Position numbers and translations under genes: made by a program
The notes under the pieces: generated by a model
What the model saw: the letters and a program-made list of their open reading frames with translations, nothing else
What the model was told of the DNA's origin: nothing
Database searches by the model: none
Source: Verrucomicrobiota bacterium
GTDB lineage: Bacteria; Verrucomicrobiota; Verrucomicrobiia; JAWXBN01
Assembly: GCA_034440155.1 (NCBI GenBank)
Contig: JAWXBN010000083.1
Span: forward strand, 1 to 44,209
Direction: 5' to 3'
Length of the DNA: 44,209 nt
In this document: positions 17,746-26,510 of the stretch, piece by piece
Position numbering within the stretch: the first letter of the stretch is position 1
How the letters are laid out: each line of letters begins with the position of its first letter

Positions 17746-17957
17746 ATATTCCCCTGATCAGTTCTCTTGACCGGCTAAAGTATAGATGACACATCACTGT
17801 TGCACTCTTTTTTATTTTACGATTCGACCCTTTCCCGATCAACCACCGATCCTTTGTCCGGATCAAAAAAGCTAATTACTGAGTTTTTTGACATTTTGTA
17901 TTGCTTCAAAAGAAGGCTTTGCGTAATCCTACCCCTCCTGATTGACAGGTAAACCAT

Positions 17958-18914
17958 ATGATGAATCCACTGGGCGAAATGAAAATATTAACCGGCTCTT
18001 CTAATCCCGATCTAACGGCAAAAGTGGCCGCTTATGTAGGGATCAAAATGTGTGACGCGGAGGTCACTTCCTTTCCTGACGGAGAAACATTCGTCAAGAT
18101 CAAGGAGAATATCCGTGGGCGTGACGTTTTTATTGTGCAAAGCACCTGTCCCCCGACCAACCACCATTTAATGGAGCTTTTTATCATGATTGATGCGGCT
18201 AAAAGGGCCAGTGCCAGCCGCATTACCGCCGTCATCCCATTTTATGGTTACGCCCGGCAAGATCGTAAAGACCAGCCCCGTGTACCGATTACTGCCAAAC
18301 TCGTTGCGAACCTGCTCGTCAAAGCCGGGGCAGACCGGGTGATTACCCTCGACTTGCATGCCCAACAAATCCAAGGGTTCTTCGATATTCCTGTAGACCA
18401 TTTATACGCTTCACCTGTTATTTATAAGTATTTTGTCGATCAAAAATATAAAAATCTCGTTGTGGTCTCCCCTGATGTTGGGGGGATTAAAATGGCTTAT
18501 GCTTATTCAAAAAAGTTTGATGCCAGTCTCGCCATCGTCGCTAAAAACCGTATAAGTGCCACGGAGACAGAGGCCTTGTACCTAGTTGGGGACGTCAAGG
18601 GGAAAATTGTAGTGATTGTGGATGATATGACCGAGACTGCAGGAACTCTCTGTAATGCTGCAATTTCTATAAAAAAAGCTGGTGCAAAGAAGATCATTGC
18701 GGTAACTTCTCACTCCATTTTGACGCGTAAGAGCGTCGAGCGCTTGAAGGCTTCGCCAATTGAAGAGCTCATCACGACGGATACTGTCCCACACAAAGTC
18801 GATTTAAAAGGCTTTAAACTGACCGTACTCAGTGTCGCTGAGCTTTTGGGCGAGGCCATTTTGCGCATTCACCGTAATGAATCGGTGAATAGTTTATTTG
18901 ACGTTAAAAAATAA
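17958..18914 (+). CDS. prs: Ribose-phosphate pyrophosphokinase
   Basis: Makes PRPP from ribose-5-phosphate and ATP for nucleotide, histidine and tryptophan synthesis. About 318 aa, family-typical. SFPDGETFVKI, YGYARQDRK (catalytic flexible region), DLHAQQIQGFFDIPVDHL, VSPDVGG and the PRPP-binding loop VVIVDDMTETAGTL are all present. ATG 17958 is followed immediately by a second ATG, and residue 8 (MKILTG) is another possible start; the ribosome site is weak. It is followed by rplY and pth, an order common in bacteria (prs-rplY-pth). Confidence 0.97.
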   Translation: MMNPLGEMKILTGSSNPDLTAKVAAYVGIKMCDAEVTSFPDGETFVKIKENIRGRDVFIVQSTCPPTNHHLMELFIMIDAAKRASASRITAVIPFYGYARQDRKDQPRVPITAKLVANLLVKAGADRVITLDLHAQQIQGFFDIPVDHLYASPVIYKYFVDQKYKNLVVVSPDVGGIKMAYAYSKKFDASLAIVAKNRISATETEALYLVGDVKGKIVVIVDDMTETAGTLCNAAISIKKAGAKKIIAVTSHSILTRKSVERLKASPIEELITTDTVPHKVDLKGFKLTVLSVAELLGEAILRIHRNESVNSLFDVKK

Positions 18915-18975
18915 CAAAATCAATCGCTGAGGCACGCCGGTTGTGCGGGGTGAATCAGGGGTAAAGGATAAGAGT

Positions 18976-19665
18976 ATGGCCAATCAAATTAGTCTAAAAG
19001 CAAAGGCTCGTAGCAGCCACGGTAGAAACGCGGTGAATCAACTCCGTAAAACAGGAGCGATTCCCGGAATCATTTATGGTCGCAAGACCACACCCCAGAA
19101 TGTCGAGATTTGCCTGCGCGAGTTACAGACAGCACTCCGTAAAACAACCAGCGAGAATATCCTCGTTGACCTCCAACTGGATATCGACGGGAAAATAGAA
19201 AACCGTTTTGCCCTATTACAGGAAATCCAACGTGATTACCTCCGTGATCTCTATCTCCATGTCGATTTTCAGGAGGTCGCCCAGGATGAAACCATCCACC
19301 TCGAAGTAGCCGTCGAATCAGAAGGCGAACCTACCGGTGTTAAGACAGGCGGGGGTCTCCTTGAGCACACACTGCGCATTCTTCATATTGAATGTTTGCC
19401 CAAAGATATTCCTGATGCCATCTGGATAGATGTCAGCAGCCTGAATATTGGGGAATCCATCCATGTAAAGGATATCATCGCCCCGGCAGGTGTAAAAATC
19501 ACCAGCCAACCTGAGCTTACCGTTTTTGCCTGTGTCGCTCCGAAGAGTGAGGAAGCTGCTGCAGCTGTCATCGCTGATGCCACTAAAGAAGTCGAGGTGA
19601 TCAAGGAAAAGAAACCTGCTGAAGGTGACGCAAAAGCCCCGGCAGCCAAGGAAACCAAGAAATAA
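18976..19665 (+). CDS. rplY: 50S ribosomal protein L25 (CTC/TL5 type)
   Basis: 5S-rRNA-binding protein, about 229 aa. The long form has the N-terminal L25 beta-barrel (SSHGRNAVNQLRKTGAIPGI, then IYGRKT) and a C-terminal TL5 domain (HVDFQEVAQDETIHLEVAVE, ending in TVFACVAPKSEEAA). A lysine/alanine/glutamate-rich low-complexity tail (about residues 190-229) follows. The frame starts earlier at a GTG (18943), but ATG 18976 is preceded by GGATAAG and begins with the normal MANQISLKA. It lies between prs and pth, its usual place. Confidence 0.95.
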   Translation: MANQISLKAKARSSHGRNAVNQLRKTGAIPGIIYGRKTTPQNVEICLRELQTALRKTTSENILVDLQLDIDGKIENRFALLQEIQRDYLRDLYLHVDFQEVAQDETIHLEVAVESEGEPTGVKTGGGLLEHTLRILHIECLPKDIPDAIWIDVSSLNIGESIHVKDIIAPAGVKITSQPELTVFACVAPKSEEAAAAVIADATKEVEVIKEKKPAEGDAKAPAAKETKK

Positions 19666-19678
19666 TTTTTTTTACCCG

Positions 19679-19720
19679 GACGGAGCACCCTCATCAGGCC
19701 AGCTCCGTCTTTGTTTTTTG
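19679..19720 (+). terminator. Rho-independent terminator after rplY
   Basis: GACGGAGC (19679-19686) pairs with GCTCCGTC (19702-19709), followed by a T-rich run TTTGTTTTTT. It lies only a few bases before the pth start, so pth is likely partly uncoupled from prs-rplY or read by leak-through. Confidence 0.75.
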
Positions 19721-19724
19721 AAAC

Positions 19725-20375
19725 ATGTTCGGACAACTCTTCAATCCCTGGAAGCGGTTGGCACCGGACAACGATTCGGATAAGGACTCCCTTCGGGGGG
19801 TTCATATCATTGCAGGTCTTGGCAATCCCGGATCAAAGTATGAAAAAACCCGCCATAACATCGGGTTTACCGTACTCGATCAATGGACCCACCAAGAATC
19901 CGTCAAGTTCACTGAAAAACGCGAATGGAAAACCCTTTTTGCAGAACTCAGGTATGACGGACAACGTGTCATTTTACTGAAACCTTTGACCTTTATGAAT
20001 AACAGTGGGGAAAGCCTCCACGCCGTTCAAAAATGGTTCAAGGTCCGGCCGGAACATATCATGGTTCTTGTTGATGACACGGCATTGCCTCCCGGTCAAA
20101 TCCGGTTCAGGTCAAAAGGCTCTAGTGGCGGACATAATGGTCTTAAATCCATTATTCAACATGTCGGCACCGAGCAATTTGCCCGTGGACGGATAGGCAT
20201 CGGGAATAAACCGCATCCCCAAGCTGATCTGGCTGATTTTGTCTTGGGACAATTTGCACCGGATGAAATCGAGTTAATGACTCAAAAAGTCATTCCTGAT
20301 GTCATTGCTGGTGTAAAAATGTGGATCGGGCAAGGAATCGAAAAAACAATGAACCAGTATAATCAAAGCAAATAA
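19725..20375 (+). CDS. pth: Peptidyl-tRNA hydrolase
   Basis: Frees tRNA from stalled peptidyl-tRNA. 216 aa, including about 25 extra residues before the normal start of the fold (IIAGLGNPGSKYEKTRHNIG). The catalytic His is in TRHNIGF, and the conserved substrate residues are in KPLTFMNNSGES, VDDTALPPGQIR and GSSGGHNGLKS. The N-terminal extension has no signal peptide; an alternative GTG-type start near the fold is possible. It is followed 13 nt later by rpsF, with a ribosome site AAAAGGAC in the gap. Confidence 0.96.
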   Translation: MFGQLFNPWKRLAPDNDSDKDSLRGVHIIAGLGNPGSKYEKTRHNIGFTVLDQWTHQESVKFTEKREWKTLFAELRYDGQRVILLKPLTFMNNSGESLHAVQKWFKVRPEHIMVLVDDTALPPGQIRFRSKGSSGGHNGLKSIIQHVGTEQFARGRIGIGNKPHPQADLADFVLGQFAPDEIELMTQKVIPDVIAGVKMWIGQGIEKTMNQYNQSK

Positions 20376-20388
20376 AAAGGACTATAAT

Positions 20389-20709
20389 ATGAAAAGGTAT
20401 GAAGCCTTGTTCATTCTGAACAACAAAGGCAAAGAAGAAACTATCCCCGAATTGATTGAACGTGTGAAAGCCGATCTTCAGTCATCCGGAGCAAAAGTTT
20501 CTTCAATCCAAAAGCTCGAAAAAAAGCAATTTGCTTACATCTCTGATAAACTCACGAGCGGCTACTATGTGAATTATGTTTTTGAAGCTGAACCAGCTAT
20601 TGCCGACAAACTCAAAACTCGTTTTCAATTAGACGACGAAGTTTTCCGTGTGATTATTGTTAACGCACCCCTGACTGTTAAACCACTGGGTGAAACAGCA
20701 GCGGCTTAG
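20389..20709 (+). CDS. rpsF: 30S ribosomal protein S6
   Basis: 106 aa. MKRYEALFILNNKGKEE and the KKQFAYISDKLTSGYYVNYV strand are the usual S6 features, ending in FRVIIVNAPLT. It starts the rpsF-ssb-rplI cluster. In most bacteria S18 (rpsR) follows ssb, and S6 pairs with S18 on the ribosome; here rpsR is not present. KQFAY carries one of the GCAATTTGC words (20526-20534). Confidence 0.97.
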   Translation: MKRYEALFILNNKGKEETIPELIERVKADLQSSGAKVSSIQKLEKKQFAYISDKLTSGYYVNYVFEAEPAIADKLKTRFQLDDEVFRVIIVNAPLTVKPLGETAAA

Positions 20710-20742
20710 TATTCAATCAACCCTCAAAACTGTCAAAAACTT

Positions 20743-21207
20743 ATGGCCAGCCTGAATAAAGTCCTTCTCATCGGTAATCTGACCCGGGATCCGGAGCTCC
20801 GGTACACCCCCAAAGGAACCGCTGTAGCGGACATCGGCATGGCCATCAGCCGGACTTATAAAACCCAAGACGGGCAGGATCGTGAAGAAGTCTGCTTTGT
20901 CACTGTGGAAGTCTGGGGCCGCCAAGCTGAAACGGCTGGCCAATATTTGAGCAAAGGCTCCCCGGTCTTTATTGAAGGGGAACTCAAGTTTGAATCATGG
21001 ACAAATAAAGAGGGTAAAAAACAAAGTTCACTTAAAGTACGTGCCGAGCGTGTCCAATTCCTTGGAAGGCCGAAAAATGCCGAGTACAAAGATGGTAATG
21101 CCGCACCGAAACAAACCCGGAATCAGGATCATGAGAGCAGCGGTACAGCAGCCTCGACAAGTTTTGAAGAAGCACCCGCCTCTGATGACGATGACATTCC
21201 ATTTTAA
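20743..21207 (+). CDS. ssb: Single-stranded DNA-binding protein
   Basis: 154 aa. OB-fold signature (NKVLLIGNLTRDPELRYTPK, VCFVTVEVWGRQAE, SPVFIEGELKFESW), followed by a disordered Glu/Asn/Ser-rich linker and the acidic partner-binding tip DDDDIPF at the exact C-terminus. It works in replication and recombination, and SSB-class proteins also protect incoming strands in natural transformation. It lies 33 nt after rpsF and 36 nt before rplI. Confidence 0.97.
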   Translation: MASLNKVLLIGNLTRDPELRYTPKGTAVADIGMAISRTYKTQDGQDREEVCFVTVEVWGRQAETAGQYLSKGSPVFIEGELKFESWTNKEGKKQSSLKVRAERVQFLGRPKNAEYKDGNAAPKQTRNQDHESSGTAASTSFEEAPASDDDDIPF

Positions 21208-21243
21208 ATCCAAAATAATCTCTATCTAACGAAAGTAATTCAT

Positions 21244-21792
21244 ATGGCTACCACACAAGTCATTCTCACAACAAGTATCCGTAAACTCGGCGGTGAAGGT
21301 GATATCGTCACTGTCCGTCCGGGGTTCGCCCGTAACTTCCTCATCCCTTCAGGGCAGGCACTTCCCGTGAATAAACTCAATATGCGTAATATTGAAAACC
21401 TGAAGAGAAAACGTGCCGAGCGTGAAGCTCAAGAACTGGCATTAGCCCAGGAATTCGCCAAGAAACTCGCCAAACTCAGTCTCTCATTCACCTTGAAGCT
21501 TGGTGCGGAAGAAAAAGCGTTCGGATCAGTGTCCGCACATGATATTCAAGTCCGTCTCAAAGAAGAAGGATACGAACTCGACCGCAAGCAGATCCGGATC
21601 GAGAAACCCATTAAAACACTTGGTAAACACACCATCATGTTGAATCTCCATAATGACATTCAACATGAGGTCGTTATCGAGGTGATTTCAGATGCTCCTG
21701 CCAAAGAAGAAAAGACTGATAAAGCTAAAAGAACTGATAAACCAGGCAAAAAACCTGTAAAAAAGTCAAAAGATGAAGGCGAAGAAGCTTAG
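21244..21792 (+). CDS. rplI: 50S ribosomal protein L9 with lysine-rich C-terminal extension
   Basis: 182 aa against a usual 148-150. The N-domain QVILTTSIRKLGGEGDIVTV and RPGFARNFLIPSGQA is typical, and the long helix and C-domain (LGAEEKAFGSVSAHDI) are intact. The extra 30 or so residues after VVIEVISDA are Lys/Asp/Glu rich and low in complexity. The gene follows ssb directly, with no rpsR between them, and is closed by a strong terminator at 21819-21846. Confidence 0.96.
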   Translation: MATTQVILTTSIRKLGGEGDIVTVRPGFARNFLIPSGQALPVNKLNMRNIENLKRKRAEREAQELALAQEFAKKLAKLSLSFTLKLGAEEKAFGSVSAHDIQVRLKEEGYELDRKQIRIEKPIKTLGKHTIMLNLHNDIQHEVVIEVISDAPAKEEKTDKAKRTDKPGKKPVKKSKDEGEEA

Positions 21793-21818
21793 TCTATCTA
21801 AAAGGTTTTTATTTGAAA

Positions 21819-21846
21819 AGGCGGAGCAAATTGCTCCGCCTTTTTT
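21819..21846 (+). terminator. Terminator of the rpsF-ssb-rplI cluster, built around GAGCAAATTGCTC
   Basis: AAGGCGGAGCA pairs with TGCTCCGCC over a 3-nt loop, followed by a run of eight T. The apex of the stem is a perfect GAGCAAATTGCTC (21824-21836), the full form of the iterated palindrome in this window. Confidence 0.9.
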
Positions 21847-21909
21847 TATATTTTTCTAAATCAATCTAAGATTGTATCTTTTTAGGGGAAGCCATAACCT
21901 CAATCATCC

Positions 21910-22710
21910 ATGTCAGACCGTGATTTCATCATCCTAGCTACGATCCTCTATGCGATAAGTGCTGGAACTCTTTTTGCCCTGAAAAAAGATGAGCATCACC
22001 GCCTCCATGCCATTCGTTACCTTTTGTGCCTCTGCGGTTTTATTTTCCATAGTATTTTCCTTGTGCTGAGGGCGATCGATATCCACCACTGTCCCTTAAC
22101 CAATCTTTTTGAATCATTCATATTCATCACATGGACGATGGTGCTGATTTATTTAGTCATTGGGCGCACCTATCGACTGTCTATTTTGGGACTCTTTACC
22201 ACCCCCATGGTCGTGATATTAAATCTCTTTGCGGCCATATCCCCAATCGACAAGCTCACAACAAATTCTCAAGCTGGATTCTGGGCTGAGCTCCATGCCC
22301 CATTAGCAGTAATGTCCTATGGGGCTTTTGCTATTGCCGCGGCCACAGGCGCCATGTATTTACTCCAACAATTCCTTTTAAAAACCCATAAAATCACTGA
22401 ATGGGTATATTTACTCCCTTCCGTAGCCGAGATGCAGAAAGTCACCACCCGCCTCCTGCTCTTCGGGATGTCGGTCTATACATTGGGGCTCCTCACTGGA
22501 TTTATAGCCGGTGCGGGAAAAGGCTGGTCTATCATGGATTTCAAAACCAAATGGTCGATTTTGATCTGGCTGCTCTACGGTTTACTGTTTCTGGGTTATT
22601 GGCGTTCCTGGTGGGGGGGGCGGAAAGCAGCCTATGGAACTGTAATCCTCTTCTGTTTTGTGATTTTCACTTTCTGGGGGGCCTACCTTTTAAGCCCTAT
22701 ACACCGATGA
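21910..22710 (+). CDS. CcsA/HemX-like cytochrome c assembly membrane protein
   Basis: 266 aa with about eight membrane helices. Family motifs include PLTNLFESF, WAELHAPLAVMSYGAFAIAA and, near the end, FKTKWSILIWLLYGL. In CcsA-type proteins such segments bind or present haem; HemX, a relative, sits upstream of hemA and modulates glutamyl-tRNA reductase levels. The gene overlaps hemA by 4 nt (ATGA), which favours the HemX-type role, but the CcsA-domain pattern cannot separate the two. Confidence 0.8.
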   Translation: MSDRDFIILATILYAISAGTLFALKKDEHHRLHAIRYLLCLCGFIFHSIFLVLRAIDIHHCPLTNLFESFIFITWTMVLIYLVIGRTYRLSILGLFTTPMVVILNLFAAISPIDKLTTNSQAGFWAELHAPLAVMSYGAFAIAAATGAMYLLQQFLLKTHKITEWVYLLPSVAEMQKVTTRLLLFGMSVYTLGLLTGFIAGAGKGWSIMDFKTKWSILIWLLYGLLFLGYWRSWWGGRKAAYGTVILFCFVIFTFWGAYLLSPIHR

Positions 22711-23741
22711 AATTCTTTTGTATTGGTATAAATCATCATTCCGCACCCGTGGAGATCCGCGAGCAAATCGCCATTAGCGAAGAGCGTTACCCTATCTTTT
22801 GCAAAAGCGCCCTGCAATCTTGTGATCTGACAGAAATCGCGACTTTATCCACCTGCAACCGTGTCGAAATCTATGCTGTTGGACGGAAAACCGATCAGCC
22901 TGTGGACAAGGTAAAAGAGCTTCTTTTATCTAATATCAACGATCGACGACTGATTGAACCCCACATCTTTTCAAAGGAAGGGGAGAAAGCCATCGAACAT
23001 CTTTTTGAAGTGGCCAGTGGAGTGGACTCCATGATATTCGGGGAAACAGAAATCTTGGGTCAGGTAAAACAGGCTTACGAAAAGGCGACCGAAGGGCAAT
23101 TTGCAGGTAAAATCCTCAATCGCATCTTTCAAAAAACTTTTCAAACAGCCAAACAAGTCCGGTCACAAACGAATATCACTAAGGGCCATGTCTCCGTCAG
23201 TTCTGTGGCGGCCACATTGGCGGAGAAAATTTATGAATCACTGGATAATCTGCATGTAATGATCATCGGAGCTGGGGAAATTAGCCAGAAAACAGCCCGG
23301 ACTTTTGTGAATAGGGGCGTGTCGTCGGTTAGTATCGTAAACCGTTCACTTGACCGGGCTGAGCAAATTGCGCGTGATCTGGGGGTGAGTGCCCACTTAC
23401 TTGATGATTGGCAGTCAAAAGCCTTGGAAGCTGACATTATCGTGAGTTCAACGTCTTCCCCTAATTTATTAATCACCCGCAAAGAGGTCGAAGACCTTAT
23501 GTCCCAACGTCCCGGAAAACCCCTCTTCTTAATCGACCTTGCAGTTCCCCGTGATATTGACCCATCCATTAACTGGATGGATGACTGCTATCTTTATAAT
23601 ATTGATGACCTACAAGCTATTGCAGATGAGGCATCCTCCCAAAGAATTATGGAACTCGCGAAGTGCAGGGAGATCATCCGCAAAAAAACAAATGACTTAT
23701 TTACATGGGTTGATAATAATACAATATTTTATAATAGATAA
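22707..23741 (+). CDS. hemA: Glutamyl-tRNA reductase, short form lacking the usual C-terminal dimerisation domain
   Basis: First step of C5 tetrapyrrole synthesis: reduces Glu-tRNA to glutamate-1-semialdehyde. About 344 aa. The catalytic Cys50 lies in TLSTCNRVEIYA, the substrate domain has GETEILGQVKQAYEKA, and the NADPH domain has MIIGAGEISQKTAR. ATG 22707 overlaps the ccsA-like stop; an upstream frame to 22401 is only a shadow inside that gene. Usual enzymes are about 415-450 aa with a helical C-terminal dimer domain. Here the frame stops soon after the NADPH domain and a helix (EIIRKKTNDLFTW), with a real stop and AT-rich sequence beyond. A similar short form is known in Chlamydia from memory; dimer formation may differ. 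Confidence 0.93.
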   Translation: MKFFCIGINHHSAPVEIREQIAISEERYPIFCKSALQSCDLTEIATLSTCNRVEIYAVGRKTDQPVDKVKELLLSNINDRRLIEPHIFSKEGEKAIEHLFEVASGVDSMIFGETEILGQVKQAYEKATEGQFAGKILNRIFQKTFQTAKQVRSQTNITKGHVSVSSVAATLAEKIYESLDNLHVMIIGAGEISQKTARTFVNRGVSSVSIVNRSLDRAEQIARDLGVSAHLLDDWQSKALEADIIVSSTSSPNLLITRKEVEDLMSQRPGKPLFLIDLAVPRDIDPSINWMDDCYLYNIDDLQAIADEASSQRIMELAKCREIIRKKTNDLFTWVDNNTIFYNR

Positions 23742-23843
23742 ATACTTGCTATTGTAATATTTATATTGACCGTTTATCCCGATCAATGACCGCCTGTCAT
23801 AAAAGGTTTAAAATCCATGCACTAAGTGTGCATCCTCCCCCAC

Positions 23844-24332
23844 ATGGATCAACAAAACATTAATCCCCCCGGCAATTCCAAGGATATAAACCCTGATGAT
23901 TCAATCAATATTGCTGACTCCCCAGAACAAAATAAGACCTTTGTACTGGCCGGTGATTTTACGGGAAATGGATTCCATAACGTTCTCATGATTCAACAAA
24001 GTGGGGAGACCGTTTGCTGCTGGTTGATCGATAAACAAGGCAATGCTTCCTTGGAAAGCGCTTTCAAACACCCTCCCGGATGGGAACCATTTCGTGTCTG
24101 TGATGTAAACTCAGACGGGAAACAAGAGCTTCTATGGAAGCATGATAATGGATCCATGATTTCAACTGTAGTCATCGAAAGACAAACCAACGACTGTCAA
24201 ATCCGCATCGATATGAAACGATTTTTTGGGGCCGGGGCCCAACCAGAATTCAATCTCAGCCCTATAGATGAGCCGAGCCAATCCGCCACTAAAGACAATG
24301 ATCCCCTGACAACTGCTTCTTCAGGCTTATAA
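23844..24332 (+). CDS. Small uncharacterised protein with FG-GAP-like repeats
   Basis: About 162 aa, no signal peptide or membrane helix. Two VCBS/FG-GAP-like repeats are visible: LAGDFTGNGFHNVLMIQQSG and VCDVNSDGKQELLWKHDNGS, each followed by a W or I/V strand. The C-terminal 30 residues are Ser/Thr/Pro rich. The in-frame start at 23826 is a GTG without support; ATG 23844 is preferred. It stands alone 15 nt before the sensor kinase frame, so it may be cotranscribed with the kinase pair. Function unknown. Confidence 0.55.
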   Translation: MDQQNINPPGNSKDINPDDSINIADSPEQNKTFVLAGDFTGNGFHNVLMIQQSGETVCCWLIDKQGNASLESAFKHPPGWEPFRVCDVNSDGKQELLWKHDNGSMISTVVIERQTNDCQIRIDMKRFFGAGAQPEFNLSPIDEPSQSATKDNDPLTTASSGL

Positions 24333-24389
24333 GTTATAATTACTCGATTGAAAGATGATATTCCTCCCTCTATAAGTATCCGACAACTT

Positions 24390-26510
24390 ATGGACGGACG
24401 GGTTACATCATTTATAAAGACAAATATACGGTTAATCTTATTCGGATTAATCATACTTTTGGTTCTCCTTTCCATTTCAAGTTTTTTAATCCATCGGATA
24501 AAAGTCCGTTTCGAGGAACAAGAACAAAACAGAAACCTCGATCAGGCCAAGGGCGTATTATTAGTCATTACGTCAAATGCAGAAAGTCTTTCGCGGTTAC
24601 TCGCCGGTTGGTCATATTGGGAGGAATCCATACACTTTATTAATGGGAAAAAGACGGGCTATTTTAATAACTACTTCACCTATCCTGTCATGAATGAAGC
24701 GAATATTGATTCAGTGATATTCTTTAATCTTCAAGGCCAATATGTTAATTCCCGCCGCATCACAACAAACCGGAAAGCAATTGAGGAATTTCCTCCGGAA
24801 ACAACCCGAAAAATTGAAAAAGCACTTCACAATCTAATACCTGAAAATATCGATGGATTCAAATGGGGGTTACTCGAAACGGATCAGGGCGTGATTATTC
24901 TTACCTGCCGTCATATATCAGATGATTCCATTTCCAAACCATCTCAAGGATACATTTTATTCGGCCGGCTCTTGAATAATAAGGAATTGATCAAAATATC
25001 GGACATTTTCGACAATAGTATATCTTGGAAGGCTGAAAAGAATCCACAAACAAAACCGGAAGGCATCGTTGATATCCCTGCCTTTGGTAGCTTGGTGATA
25101 AACAGGACTCATACGAGAACCCAAAAAAAAGATCCTCACTCGCACTATATAGAAATTAATTTACAGGACATCCTGAAAAATGAATCCCTCCATTTGTGTA
25201 TTTCGATCCCGAAATCTTATAGTACTCAAGCACAGGTAACTGCCAGTTTCATTAATACGATTAATCTCATCACATTTTTGATCATCAGCGGTTTCGTTTC
25301 TTACCTAATCGTTGAAATTTACCGTCGGCACAGGGCCGAAGAGAATTTAAGGGAAAGTTTGCGCTTTGAACGCTGTATCAGCCAACTTTCCCAACTATTC
25401 ATTAACCTACCGGAAAATAAACTTGATCAAGCCATTAATGAGGCCCTCGCAATCCTTGCTGAGCTTATTTCAAGCGATTTGGGCTTTATTTTTGAATTCA
25501 CAGATGACTACAAACACATTAAAAAAACCCATCACTGGCATTCCAAACGTTATACTCCACAAATAGGATTTAACGAGTCAGTCCCCACCCAGGGGTTAGA
25601 GTCATTCATTACGAAAATTAACGAGGATGAGGTTGTTGTATTAAATCTGAAAAATGAGATCTCCCCAACCAGCGGGCTAGCTGCCTACATTTATCATAAA
25701 CTGCATATTACCTCCTCCTTAAATGCTCCCATGAAAGAAGGAAACCTGCTAATCGGATTCATCGGTTTTGCCAGTCTTGATCCAGATCATTCATGGGCAG
25801 AGGAGGAAAAACGACTCCTTTCAACATTTGCTAAAATGCTCACCCTTTTTATACAAAGAAAAAAGGCAGCGATTAAAATACAAGAATCCCAAAAGTCCCT
25901 GATTGATTCAGCCCTGAAGAACTCCGAACTTAAATCTCTCAAAGACCAAATCAACCCCCATTTCCTTTTTAATAGCCTTAACAGCTTAAGGGCCCTCATT
26001 GATGAAAGCCCAGACAATGCCCGCAGGGCAGTAACATTGCTCTCAAATCTACTCCGGGCATCGCTGCGCGCCGGTCAGGCTGAACTCATCAGGCTGGACG
26101 AAGAAATGATCGTGGTGAATGCTTTCTTAGCCCTTGAGCATATCCGTTTTGAAGAAAGGCTCAGATCAATTATTCTCATCCCCGAAGAGTGTTCTGCCTA
26201 TCTCATCCCCCCCATGCTCGTCCAGACTCTTGTCGAAAACGCCGTCAAGTATGGGGTCGAACCCTACTCCCAAGGAGGCATTGTGTGTATAAAAGCGAAA
26301 ACAGAAGGTAAATATTTGCATTTAACGGTCGAAAACAGTGGACAGCTCTCCAGCAGCTCTGATTCAATCCAAATAGGATTAGCTAATGCCCAAGACCGAA
26401 TCCGCCTCCTTTTCAGTAATAATGGCCAGTTAAAAATCCACAACTCATCCTCGACAACTGTCACTGCCGAAATTATCATCCCCATAGTCTATGAATGTTC
26501 TCCTCGTTGA
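24390..26510 (+). CDS. Sensor histidine kinase: CHASE4-like, GAF and LytS-type kinase domains
   Basis: About 706 aa. One N-terminal membrane helix (LILFGLIILLVLLSISSFL) is followed by an extracytoplasmic CHASE4-like domain (AGWSYWEESIHF pattern) and a second helix (LITFLIISGFVSYLIVEIY) near residue 300. A GAF-like sensor comes next (about 345-500: ISQLSQLFINL, HSWAEEEKRLLSTFAKML). The kinase is of the His_kinase/LytS type: the phosphoacceptor His in DQINPHFLFNSLNSLRALID, then LVQTLVENAVKYG as the N box and IGLANAQDRIRLLF near the G box. The frame extends to a TTG at 24348; neither start has a clear ribosome site. The end overlaps the LytTR regulator by 20 nt, the standard LytS/LytR arrangement. 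Confidence 0.88.
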   Translation: MDGRVTSFIKTNIRLILFGLIILLVLLSISSFLIHRIKVRFEEQEQNRNLDQAKGVLLVITSNAESLSRLLAGWSYWEESIHFINGKKTGYFNNYFTYPVMNEANIDSVIFFNLQGQYVNSRRITTNRKAIEEFPPETTRKIEKALHNLIPENIDGFKWGLLETDQGVIILTCRHISDDSISKPSQGYILFGRLLNNKELIKISDIFDNSISWKAEKNPQTKPEGIVDIPAFGSLVINRTHTRTQKKDPHSHYIEINLQDILKNESLHLCISIPKSYSTQAQVTASFINTINLITFLIISGFVSYLIVEIYRRHRAEENLRESLRFERCISQLSQLFINLPENKLDQAINEALAILAELISSDLGFIFEFTDDYKHIKKTHHWHSKRYTPQIGFNESVPTQGLESFITKINEDEVVVLNLKNEISPTSGLAAYIYHKLHITSSLNAPMKEGNLLIGFIGFASLDPDHSWAEEEKRLLSTFAKMLTLFIQRKKAAIKIQESQKSLIDSALKNSELKSLKDQINPHFLFNSLNSLRALIDESPDNARRAVTLLSNLLRASLRAGQAELIRLDEEMIVVNAFLALEHIRFEERLRSIILIPEECSAYLIPPMLVQTLVENAVKYGVEPYSQGGIVCIKAKTEGKYLHLTVENSGQLSSSSDSIQIGLANAQDRIRLLFSNNGQLKIHNSSSTTVTAEIIIPIVYECSPR

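Noticed and set aside
17888-17930. TTGACA near 17888 as a clear prs promoter
   Set aside because: No acceptable -10 box lies at 16-18 nt; only weaker combinations are possible.
22401-22706. A 102-residue N-terminal extension of HemA
   Set aside because: It lies out of frame inside the ccsA-like gene; ATG 22707 gives the normal GluTR start.
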